This document shows, in pieces, positions 50,815 through 61,729 of a stretch of DNA of 64,000 nt. A model generated the notes under the pieces. The model was given only the letters and a program-made list of their open reading frames with translations, was not told the origin of the DNA and searched no databases. The stretch comes from Diprion similis (lineage: Eukaryota > Arthropoda > Insecta > Hymenoptera > Diprionidae), in NCBI RefSeq assembly GCF_021155765.1, contig NC_060106.1, forward strand, positions 20,424,031 through 20,488,030. The letters run 5' to 3'. The translations under genes were made by a program, and so were the position numbers. Each line of letters begins with the position of its first letter. Positions within the stretch are counted from its first letter, which is position 1.

Positions 50815-50874
<60 letters not shown>
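50815..50874. repeat. (TA)n microsatellite
   Basis: About 55-60 bp of nearly pure TA dinucleotide, with one TATG interruption at the left side. Confidence 0.9.
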
Positions 50875-50877
<3 letters not shown>

Positions 50878-53021
50878 CGTATGCGTAAGTAACACTATTA
50901 GAAAGAGTCAAACACCAGGCAGGCAGACAAGCAGGTGAGTAGGTAGGTCAACAGGTAAATGTACAGGTCAGGCAAGGTGGGCGGGGATATAAATACGCGT
51001 TTAATTTACTCAATTTTAAATACAGATGAACGACGAAATTTTTCATTTTTTTTTTTTTTTCACGTTTCGTCTTTAGGCCCTCGATAATAGACCACGCGTG
51101 TTCTTCTCCCTTTCCCGTAGAGACTAAAAGGTGTCATGTATATATATATGTATATATGTATATATACACATATATATGTATGTATTATATGCTTATACGA
51201 ATTCTTTAACTTGTTATCATAGAATTAAGTATAAGTATAGGTGCCTGAATGACTGTAGCTTACATCTTAAGCATTATAAAGTACAATCTGTACATTTCGA
51301 AGCTCGACATATCATCTACTGCATAACATGTATATACTCGTATATATATACACACACACACTCACACACATATCTATATGTATATGTATATGCGCATATA
51401 TATATATATATGTATATTCATAAGTGTAAAATACGTCGTATTCGATTTAACATTTATATAGAATACAAGTGTACAAGGTACTGTTACATATTTCTTTGGC
51501 ATATTGTTTCATTTTTAAAAGAAGAAATTCATCCATGTTACCGCCCGAAAATAATTTTCTTTCAATTCAGGTATATTACCAGTCACCTGTATTAATATTT
51601 CATCTTTCGTAACTGATTTCAAATTTTCAATACCTGTTTCGAGTTATACATTGTACATAGGCGGTTCTGTATTTATGGTTGCGTTTGCACATGCAATATG
51701 CATTCCAATTGCTTTTCCGGAAAGAAGAAATTATTTTGCGTCTCTCTCTCTCCCTATCTCTCTCCCTCACTCTCTTTCTTCTTCCTTTCCTTTTTCACAT
51801 CTCGCTCTCACTCATTCTCACTTTCAATCGTATTCTTCACGTAATTATTGTTATAAATACAATGGTTATAATTACAACAATATATTATAATAGTATATAA
51901 TATAATTATTATAGAGTATAATAAAAAATGACAGGTAACGAGTTCGGTATAAGATGTTCCAAGTATGCGTATGTATGTATATAGGGATGTACGTATGTAT
52001 ATATACGTATACGTCTAACGTATTCACGTATCCACATCAAAAAAGTTAATGCAACAGATATACTATACAGTAATTGGATAGGTAATATTGTGACGTTTTG
52101 TTTCTCTACGATTTTCGTTTTTTTCATATTTATCTTTTGGTTTCTCTCAATTTCAATTTTTTCTTATTGTTTGTCTTGTTCTTGTTCTTCCGTCGCAGTT
52201 GTTCAGGAGACGGTCAGAGTAACTATATACCTACATTGATTAACAACTCAACCTCATTTACAGGTACACACACCGGCCATCTGCATCAGTATTGGATAAA
52301 ACAGAAAAATTTGTGCAATCAATCAACGGCTAGCGAAATGTACAGGTGCATTACAATACAACAGACGTACCCGCACATCTAGGTATGCATCACGCTCCTC
52401 AAAGCGGCTTGTATGCATTTTTTTTTCCTCTTTCCCTTCTCCTTATGCTTCGCGGTTTATGCGTTATATATGTATAATTTAACATAGTGTATATACATAC
52501 ATGTATCTATAAATATATATATATATATATATATATAGATTTATACATATAGAATGTAATACAGTAAGTCATGAACTTTGGTTGTGCGTGTAAAGAGTTT
52601 AAATCTTCGTTTACTCGTGTTTCTTTTTGGTATCCTTTTTTGTTTCTGGTTTTTGTTACTTTACATGTATATTATATTATATCCTTGTCCGTTTTTAGAT
52701 ATACATGTATATAATGTATAATATATGTACGTGCATCTGCGTTTCGTAAGGTATATATTATTACTATTAATATTATTTATTATTGGTATTATTATTAGAT
52801 ATCATCATCATTATCGTGATTATCATCATTATTATTATTAATGTTATTATTATAGCATATATCATCATTGATTGATTATTATTGATTGTTGCGCATTTCT
52901 TCGATGGTTATTATATCCAATAATATATATATACCTACTATGTATACCCGTTGATGCAGTCAAGTATATGTATATATCTATGCATATAATTTACGGTAGC
53001 AGCAGCAGTAGCAGTTATAGC

Positions 53022-53061
53022 AGCAGCCCGCCTGCGCCCACCCCCACCCCCACCCCCCGCC
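53022..53061 (-). terminator. G-rich tract downstream of polyA signal
   Basis: On the minus strand the sequence after the AATAAA of the RGS gene has four or more runs of three to six G (GGCGGGGGGTGGGGGTGGGG and onward). Such a run could form a G-quadruplex and pause the polymerase, as at known G-rich pause-type terminators. Role inferred from position. Confidence 0.35.
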
Positions 53062-53064
53062 TAT

Positions 53065-53070
53065 TTTATT
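53065..53070 (-). terminator. candidate polyadenylation signal AATAAA for the RGS gene
   Basis: AATAAA on the minus strand about 340 bp past the TAA at 53407-53409, giving a compact 3' UTR of roughly 350 bp. Confidence 0.5.
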
Positions 53071-53406
53071 AACGTCCCTTTACGTCGCGGCGGCATCCTC
53101 GTCAAGTTTTCGAAACTCATATTCTTCGGCAAGCGGGCTTTCAAGTCCTTCCGTATGGTCCCGTCCCTGGAATGGTGCATCCAACCCTCGACCCTGGGTA
53201 ACGGGACTGCAATATTAAGCGGGCGTCCTGGAGGGTTGGCCAAGAATCAACAGGGAATATCTGACGGCGGCGTGAGGCCAGGTCATGCCGCTATTATCCT
53301 GCAGATACCGTTCTACGGCCGTCATCCCACTCCGTTAGATATTATATTATCGGAATCGTTCTGCGGAGATCGAGTCTTCTGCAGCGTTTAGAGGGGATGG
53401 TCTGCA

Positions 53407-56400
53407 TTACGTCGCCATCGTCAGGGACCGATCCTTGTCCTTGTCTTTGTCCTTCTCTTTCGTCGACCTTGATTTACTCCTTGGCAATCCTTGCTCACCG
53501 CTCGATGGACTCGGCGGTCCACTTCCCAAGCGTGCCACCCTTCTGTAGATGTCGCTGTTGACGAAACGGGGGTACGAATCTCGGTGCATCAGTGTGTAGA
53601 TCTGGAGCTGCGCCTCGTCGAATGTGTTTGGCGTTGGTGCCACCATGTTCCTATTCACGATTTCTCGCACTCGCGAATCCAGGCTCACCTGCAATTCGTC
53701 ATTCGATGTATAAGCGTGATTATTAAGGTAAGACAGCAACGTCGATATCCATCCGATTAATTTTTGGAAATTAGTTCAGTTTCGTGACACTGTATGACAA
53801 TCGATCTAACCCCGGTCGGTAATGCAGCTTCTAAGACAGCTACTGCACCGTTTCTGCATGTTCACTGCACGTTACGAATTTCTCCGTAAGTAATCGAATA
53901 TCTCATGGACGAAAACTCTTTGTCGTAAATAAAACCAGGTTGTAGTAATTTACTGCTATTGGTATACTCCTCGATGCGTCACGTTAGTATACTATACGTT
54001 GAAATTCGAACCTCCCGAATTTGAAAACTTGTTGGAAAGAGAAAGAAAGAAACTGAATACTGAAATAAAGAAGGATACGAGGTCACAGGTATAACTGAAG
54101 TCGCTGAATCAAAGTCACGTGTAGGCAAGGTCAAGAGGCCAAAGACCTTCCATTTTCTGACACGCAGAATTCAAAGTTATAATCGCGGTATATCGCAGTA
54201 TAGTCACAATTCATACGACACACAGCACGCGAAACTATTTCTTCAGTTTTGCGATATATTACAGTGAGATATATATGAAAGAAATAGATTGAAATCTACT
54301 GAAAACCGTGTGAAAACTGTGTCAGAGTTAAATAAATAACTTGAACCTAGTTAAATTCCGGATAATTGTCGATACTTCGTCAAATCTGGATAATTAAGAT
54401 TTGCAATTTTCAATACAGTGAATACAGTAAGAGATGTTCAAAAAGTATCTCAACTCATCCGAGACGATCAATTTATTTCTCAGAATTCAGGATGGAATTT
54501 GATTCCGTATAGGCATATAATGTACACACATTAGGACATGAGTGATGGGACCAAGGATGCTTAAACGAATGAATTTGTGGATGACGAAACTTGCATCGAA
54601 ATTGAATGAGACCATCGGTGTATTTTCATTTCTTTCTCGCCTTCGGATTGACGTCGACAAGTCTACAAGGATAATATTACTTCGCTTGGAATACAAAAAA
54701 ATAAGTACCGCAGACGCTATGACTACATGTTTGAAGAATTTCTTCTTCGCTTAAGCATGATCATTAACAAAAGCTTGACTCATCGGAGACAATATAGGTA
54801 GATCTTTGGGATTGTCGTTTTGTCTCCAGCACTGATACAGAAGTTACAACAATCTCAAGTCCCATATATACCCAGCAGTGAATAGCATATTAAAGCGTTT
54901 TGAGCCGAAAGCCTGGAGTCTACTCACTTCCTTCGGCGAAAGAATGGATATGTAGTCCTCGTAGATGTATCGAGCCTTTTCCTCGATGCGCTCCGGGTTT
55001 CGTTCGAGCTTGAGCTGTTCGCAGGCAAGCCAAAAGGCAATGTTCTCTTCACTATACTCGCTGACGAGGAACTCGCGGAAGAGCTTGCGCCCCGCGGCGC
55101 TGTGCATCAGCCTGTCGAACGAGGAGCCCCACTCTCTGATCTCCTCGAGGCTGCTGCAAGCGACGTCACCGTTTCCGTCGAGGCCGTCGAGGCCATCGCC
55201 CGTGAGGTCACCCCCGGTGCCACCCCCGGGTCCCAGATCCCCTCCGCCTCCGCCTTTCTTCTTTCCCTGGTCCCCGGAGTTACCGGCACCACCCCCTGGG
55301 CCTCCACCGCCGACTGCAGCCAAACTAGGAACAGGGATTATAACCTTTTGTTAGGACGTTGTGAGCTCAATTGGGCATTTTTAAGCGACTAGGCGACTAG
55401 GCGAGAGAGAGAGTGAGGGTGACTCATTAAACATGGTCGAAAACCACATAAGTAAGTCGGTAAATGGAGGGCGCTACAATTATCCTATCGCCAGCACCCA
55501 CCGTGCCCTTGACTTGCTTCAAAAGAATACCCATAGCTGGTTGTCTTTAGCAATCTTCAATCAACCCGTGTTTGAAAAGATATTTTGTAATATTTATTCA
55601 AAACAATCTAAAATACGTGGACCAAATGTATATTATTTGCAACTCTTAGTTATTGCTCCAGTCGTCATTTCGTTTTTGTATAATCAAATCAGGGAATCCC
55701 TAACTCAAATTAGATGTGGCAGCTGCATGATATATCCCATGCGTGCCACTAAGGATATACCTTCTCTAGGGACGATTACTGTACGACATGCATGCGACGA
55801 GTGGGTATATACATAACGATATAATATTTTCCGAACGTCGACCCTAACGTAAAACAGTATTCAACAAATATTGAATAATTATTTTTAGGATATTGATCCG
55901 CAACCTAAATATCTACATACGTAGACTGACAATTACAGCTTAGGGACAATAAATCGCTTGCGAAGTATGGTGGTTAGGAAAAGTAACGCGTGCATCTAGT
56001 CGTAATCCGCTGCAACGGGTATAACTCACTTGCAGACGGGTTCAAAACCCATCGGCAAGGACCCAGAAAAAAGCTAAAACAGAGTCACAGCGATAAAGAC
56101 TCGCGGGAAGCCGCTAATTAGCATTCGTACAAGAACTGGAGAGCCCCCGGTGTGCACATAGGGTGTTTCCATGTAAACATCGCAGTGTGTCGGGTTGCCT
56201 ATCGTTCCGCTTCTCCGATGTCGACAAAACATCTGCAGGTGATAAGGTAGCGAGTACAATGGTAGACGGGGATAAATGACGAGCATTTTTAGCTGGACAT
56301 TTCTCACTAGTGTTTCTGAACTATTAAAGAAAAAGAGGAAAACACATTACGCATCTCTGGGTTGGTAAAATAACAGTAAATATCGAAGTTTGTTCTTCTG

Positions 56401-58221
56401 ATCTTATCGATCTCCACGGGCATCGCCAACACCGGAACATAGGCAACCCAACGTACTGGGGTGTTTGCTCGGAAACACCCTGTATGCATCGTAAACAACC
56501 GTTGGACGATGAGGCTATACGTGTGTGTATGTATGGAGTCGACGTTCGTGGCGCCGACCCGTTCCAGTACGCGAGGTCGATACGGTCGCGCGAATATTGG
56601 CTCGTAACACACGCGTTACGTACCTCGGGTTGCCGCTGGCCAGGCGTAGCCGTTTCGCATCAATGGCAAAGGTTAGAATTCGATCTTTACATTTGCCAGG
56701 GGCAGCCTCCAGGGGCCACGAGGTTGCCAAATACCAAATAACTCGTTATGTTTCCGCACAGCCGACCAAGGCCGCGTTTTTATAGGATGTATAACACGCG
56801 ACAAGGGTTGCAAAAGTATTTTTGGATTGCAACGGCAGCCTTTCGTGCTGGTATAGCATTGTATCGTGGAAATTTATGCGATGTTCGTGCACGACTTACA
56901 ATTAGGTTGATGATTCGATCGCCACGAAACAACAACTTGATTACATGTATTAGGAATTCAAGTGGCAGGTTTTATACCTGTGCAAAGGTGTCAAGAAGCA
57001 AATCGATTTTAAGTGTAGGATAAGTTCTAAATATTAAAAAATATTTTCGATACAGTTTAATAGTGTTATCACGGCCACACAGCATTTGAATGAAGCAGTC
57101 ATAATTGACATTTAGATAAATTTTGTCCAATTTTGTTTGACTTTTCATAGGTAGACCTTTTCGTATTCTTTAATCCAACAAACAACCAAATTTTTGTTCA
57201 ATCCATTCACAAGTCACAAGACAGTAGTGATCGAGGAACCAAAGAAAAAGTTTTTACGCAACTTTGAAAAAGTTCTAATGTGCAAGTGTCTATCATTTTC
57301 TGAAGCTCAAACACCTATGTCGAATTATCTAGAGCCGGAAAGACGGAAATTTAAATCGGAGTGTGGAACGTGCATGATGCGATAGAGTCGACGGAAAAGT
57401 TAGTTATAATGTTGAAATAAAATCAAACGTTCACATCAACAACGCTATCCTTAGCTAACTTGACTTCATTCAACACTATCCTAATATATCGAATAAAGTG
57501 GATAACATCACTTGTCGCCAATTTCATGAACTTTTGGTTCGAGGTTGCACAATGAATAACGAAATAGTATTAATTTTCCGCTTACCATTTGTTCCTGTAC
57601 GCAGCATGAAACAAAAAAATTTCAAAGATGGATTAATGACGAGGATTGATGGATCGGTGAAAAGCACTAAGCATCGGTAATCAACATAGCTATTATATGA
57701 TTGTCTCTGGGACAAGTAAGGATCCTTTAAAATTTGCATCACAACCGAAGACCGTGGCGATAGAAAAGATGCAAATAAGCAAAGTACAACGGGAACAAGC
57801 AGTAAAGAAAAAAAGCAGCCGCGAAACAAGACATAAATATGAGAATACGACATATAGTGATTAGGTAAGAACGCCAATACCACGAGCAACTGCAACAGCA
57901 GCACCAGCACAGGCAACAGTTGTCCTTTTTAGATCGTCCAACAAATGCGTCACGCGTACCAGCGCGCTGCTGCTGCTGCTGTTGCTGTTGTTGTTGTTGT
58001 TGCTGCTGCTGCTGTTGTTGCTGTTGTTGCTGCTGCTGAAGCTGTTGCTGTTGCTGCTGCTGTTGCTGGGTCGACTGTTGCGGATTGCTGTGCTGAACCA
58101 TTGTTCCTGAACTCTGCGACTGGCCCTGGGATTGGGTCTGCGCTCTTAAGCGACAGCCACCCCCTTCCGTTCCATGACTAACACCGATTCCCATCGCAGT
58201 TGCACCGATTCCGCTCGACAT
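53407..58221 (-). CDS. Dhit: RZ-family regulator of G-protein signalling (RGS17/19/20-like)
   Basis: GTPase-activating protein for Galpha subunits of the Gi/o/z class, acting at membranes. Three coding exons: 57881-58221, 54928-55324, 53407-53688; 339 residues, phases 2 and 0. The N-terminus has a polyglutamine tract (about residues 50-85, interrupted once by L). It is followed by the cysteine string CCLCWCCCCSCSC (the last C is made across the first intron), the palmitoylated hallmark of the RZ subfamily. A Gly-rich linker follows. The RGS domain begins at SLEEIREW and includes SEENIAFWLACE, YEDYISILSPKEVSLDSRV and TLMHRDSYPRF; it is split by an intron after SPKE. The C-tail is Ser/Lys-rich, ending in KDKDKDKDR. 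The first donor (GTATTG) is non-optimal, but it restores the expected cysteine string and frame. The symbol follows the Drosophila RZ orthologue. Confidence 0.88.
57962..58078 (-). repeat. CAG/CAA (polyglutamine) tract in RGS exon 1
   Basis: Mixed CAG and CAA codons encode two glutamine runs separated by a leucine. Mixed codons make the tract less prone to slippage than pure CAG. Such tracts vary in length between individuals. Confidence 0.85.
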
Positions 58222-58959
58222 CTGAAATAAATTTCAAGACAAGTTCTTTACTATGAAAAAATATTATGAATTCCGATGCCTTATAGCACTGTTGATGTAG
58301 AATATTTTTTAAATACTATCGCGTGTGTTGGCGGAATTCTTTAATAAACCAATTTTATTTTGCTACCATCTACCATTCGTTTCCTCCACAGTAATAGCCT
58401 CATGGCGGAATCAGTTTACGTGCAAGATGTCGCATTCAAGCAAAGTAAAGACAATCGTTGTTGCAGAATAAATTATTTTACGATCAGTTTTAAAGCATTT
58501 TAATTCGTCATAAGAAAGTCAGGTTTCTGTTTAAGTATACAGACATAAAAATCTCTGATACATTAATTGTGAGTAGAGGGAAAACTCACAGGAAAAGTAA
58601 CTGAAATTATTGTGAAGTTAAATTTGTTTTAAAGTAAAAACAAGCGTGATACAGAAATGTTTGTCTTGCATCAGAAATTTGCTCTGCATGTCTGAAATCG
58701 TTACATAAAATAACGTTTTCGTATATAAATTGAATGGAAGTTCACGCTGATAAATTTATCAACAATTGGGTTAGATTCAGTAGACGGAAAATTATAAAGT
58801 TCATTCAAGTTATCAAAAAAATTAATTTTTCCAATCATATTGTTGAATCAAAACGAAGTGAAAAAAATACTAATACAGGAGTACACGTTATGCACTACAC
58901 ATTGAATTGTGAAATGTTTGAAATTTTCACGCTGAATCATCTTGCACTTCAATGATGTG

Positions 58960-61270
58960 TAAACAATCATGGTCTTCCGCAAGAACAGAAATCAAATCAA
59001 CGTTGCCGTGTATGAGTAATTTGAGAAACTGTTATGAATAACTTTTAAATAGGTCAAGGATAACAGATGTATCATTTTGAGAAACTGACACAGTAGAAGA
59101 GATGCCACGTGATTGCTGATCAGAGTTGTGATCAACATTGACTAGACTAGCTGCGAGAGCCTTTTACGAAATCCTGACCTTATCGTTAGAATGATCTTAC
59201 TTCAAAAGGCGGGCGACCAGCTTTCATAAGAAGTTGTTATAAACAGAGGGGATCGAGAAGAAATTCATTTCAAAGACCCCCTCCCCCCCCCCCCCCCTGC
59301 CGCTAAGATACGTAACTAGCGTGATGTCAACCTTGCCATTGACATTTCACGGTGCGTGAAAATAACATTCTCGACAAATCAATCCCCCCAATTGTTTTCC
59401 CCGGACGCAGACTTGACTAAAGTTGCGTGTGGCTCATTGTCAGGACGTCTAATCGTTGCTCTTTCTCTCTTCCCTCGCTTAAAGATTAGCAGCGGCACGT
59501 TGGCGGCGGTTGAGTGGGCGGCCGAGTGACTGGCATTTGTTTACCGTAGCTTCCAAATTGAATGGACGTTGGTCAAGCGAGGGTTTATCGTGGCCACGGG
59601 AGTGTAACGTACACCATTTTTAACACGCGGCTATTTTTTCCTTTTTTGTCATTTCTACGTCACTCCTTAATTTTCTCCTATAGTTCCTTAATTGTCGCTA
59701 ATTACCCTTTGGGATCTTTGCAGATTTAGAGTACAATTGTGCGACGTGTACGAGAATAAAGGAATATCAGGCTACATAAATTGAAAATTTTGTTTTTTGA
59801 AAAATGGGCAAAATTTTTTTTCCTAATTATAATACCGAATAGACATTTTTTAATAATATTCCACCGTGTAGGCATGACGATAATTACGCCTTCATACCCC
59901 ATCGAAGTGGCGGATGATGAATTGAAACGCTTTTAACTCTCCATCGATCGGTGCTCGTTCGCATATTCCCGCACCTGCAGAGTACCCCTCCCCGTCTTCC
60001 CTAACACCGTTTTGACAGGTAATGGTTTAACCGATGATCGCAGTCGCGGTAACGAAGAGCAACAGCGTGAAAAACGAAACCAACGCCATCTGAGCCAAAC
60101 GTAATGAATCGTATCAAATACAAACGTTAAAGGAGAAAATGAGAAGAAAAAGATTCAGCAAAACATCCACGAAGAAAACAACATACTACTGATTAAAAAC
60201 TTAATCAGCATTATTCTCAAACTTTCAGTCCACAATTAACCATTGTTTCGTTCAAAGACAAACAAACTGAGAAAAACAATAACGATTGGTACTGTCATTG
60301 GTGTCCATTATGCTCACTGGTTGTAATTCAGGGTTTGAGCAAACGCTAAATATGCGACTCTGAGACAATGCAACTGCAAAGAAGTCATTGGTAAAATAAA
60401 TTATAAAAATTCGAATCTCGTTTTAAATAGATAGGTTACCCAAAATCGTAAGTCAAAGGTATTTAAGGCGCATTGTTCGATAAAAATTTAAATTCGATTT
60501 CACACTGCCAACAAATGTTACAAGCGAACTGATACCGAACTATAAATATTGCCGGATACGTCGATTATTTCTGCTTCTTTATTCATTTGCAGGGTGATTG
60601 TCCCTTCGCAATGTTTAATCGTAGTTCTACGGTCTAATTTCGAGTGAAATGCGGAAATTTCATTGAATGAACACAATTCTAAGACATGCAACCTATAAAC
60701 TTACAATGGTACAACGGTTGCAAATCTTTTTTCGTCCATTGACATAATTTCTACAGATTTAAGTCTAATTTCAGTACATAGGAACCACGAAAAAACCATG
60801 AATAAAAGTGCAATATCAGAGTCACTACGGCATCTCGGTAAAGTAAAATTCCATGAATACTACCAGCCACTTCCGGTGTGGTTATAAACTGAAACGTGGT
60901 GCTAATGGATGTTGAATAATCAATTGCAATCTAAATGATATCGTTACGTATACCGCACAGTAGCTTCTCCGTCCATCGATGTAATCTCTGTACGGGACGA
61001 GACCACATCGCACAGTGAGTTTTTCATTGAAAGTAAAAAATGAACCGCTCTTGTCGTCATTACTACGTTGTACCCACTGTACAAGATGTTACAAACGATG
61101 TTATTTATGCAGTTTTTTAACTCCGTTCCTGAACAAATTCCAAGTGATAAATGTCGCAGAAATTTCAAGTTTCAAAATTGATGATGGGAAGTTTTTCTGG
61201 TAAGGAGGTGATAAAAGGGCATCTTGGTAATTGCAGATGCAGACGAGGGTGACGGTGAGATGGAAGGGAC
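58960..61270. other. intronic or upstream DNA of the RGS gene
   Basis: No exon recognised. It contains a poly-C run near 59280-59297 and otherwise mixed-composition sequence. If the 61.3 kb exon candidate is right, this is part of the first intron. Confidence 0.5.
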
Positions 61271-61274
61271 GTAC

Positions 61275-61560
61275 CTCTATCATGTTCCATGCGATTGAAA
61301 GCGAGTCCAGCTCGCCTTCCGCGTAACCAGTTGCTCGGTGTCGAGCAACGTTCCTCGTTGGCGATGAGGTGTCCGTGCGGGTGCGGGTGCGGCGGGTGCG
61401 GGTGACTCGTAGCGATCCTTAGCCTGGTCCTCCGGGGCCACCTCGCCGGGCCTCGCCCGAACCCCGCATGCTTCCCGCACCCCGTCAGCGTTATACCCGA
61501 CTAAAGTCCCGCTACGTATTACACCGTACCACACGTCACTCCTATTCAACACACTTTCGG
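61275..61560 (-). other. candidate non-coding first exon of the RGS gene
   Basis: On the minus strand a GC-rich stretch ends in a consensus donor, GATAGAG then GTACGT (donor at 61269-61274). The frames entering the donor contain in-frame stops (TGA and TAG), so it would be 5' UTR. The location, 3 kb upstream of the ATG exon and on the same strand, fits an RGS leader exon. The upper boundary is unknown. Confidence 0.35.
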
Positions 61561-61729
61561 CACCTGACCACCGAAGCTTTCCACTGTTAGGTGAAGAAAA
61601 TTTTTTTCTTTATTCAACACGTGAACGCACAACTCTCGACGAATATAGATATTATATATACTATGATTATACTAGGGATTTAATCACGAAAATAAGATAT
61701 TATATGTATACCAGCACCACGAAATATAA

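Larger units (their letters stand above)
39534..53050. other. AT-rich intergenic region
   Basis: No coding exon could be recognised. It holds many simple repeats: (GT)n at about 40732-40756, poly-A at about 41588-41611, (GA)n at 42015-42038, (GT)n at about 47200-47220, (TTTA)n at about 49416-49444, (ATT)n at about 49588-49640, a C10 run plus (CT)n at about 49777-49815, AATA-rich tracts at about 50465-50575 and (TA)n at 50815-50874. From 46 to 53 kb composition is dominated by TATG/TATA words. A GC-richer piece at 40.55-41.08 kb has open frames but no recognisable protein. Part of this could be a distal 3' UTR of the gene at 53.4 kb, though a nearer polyA signal is present. Confidence 0.6.

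Noticed and set aside
50572-51595. Tyrosine/isoleucine-rich frames of about 100-150 residues
   Set aside because: They are translations of (TA)n and TATG repeats and have no protein-like composition.
55102-55392. Plus-strand frames opposite the RGS domain exon
   Set aside because: They are shadows of the conserved minus-strand RGS exon, whose motif order matches the RZ family.
57739-58181. Separate alanine/valine-rich plus-strand protein opposite the glutamine tract
   Set aside because: It is the complement of CAG/CAA repeats; the minus strand has the cysteine string and correct splicing into the RGS domain.
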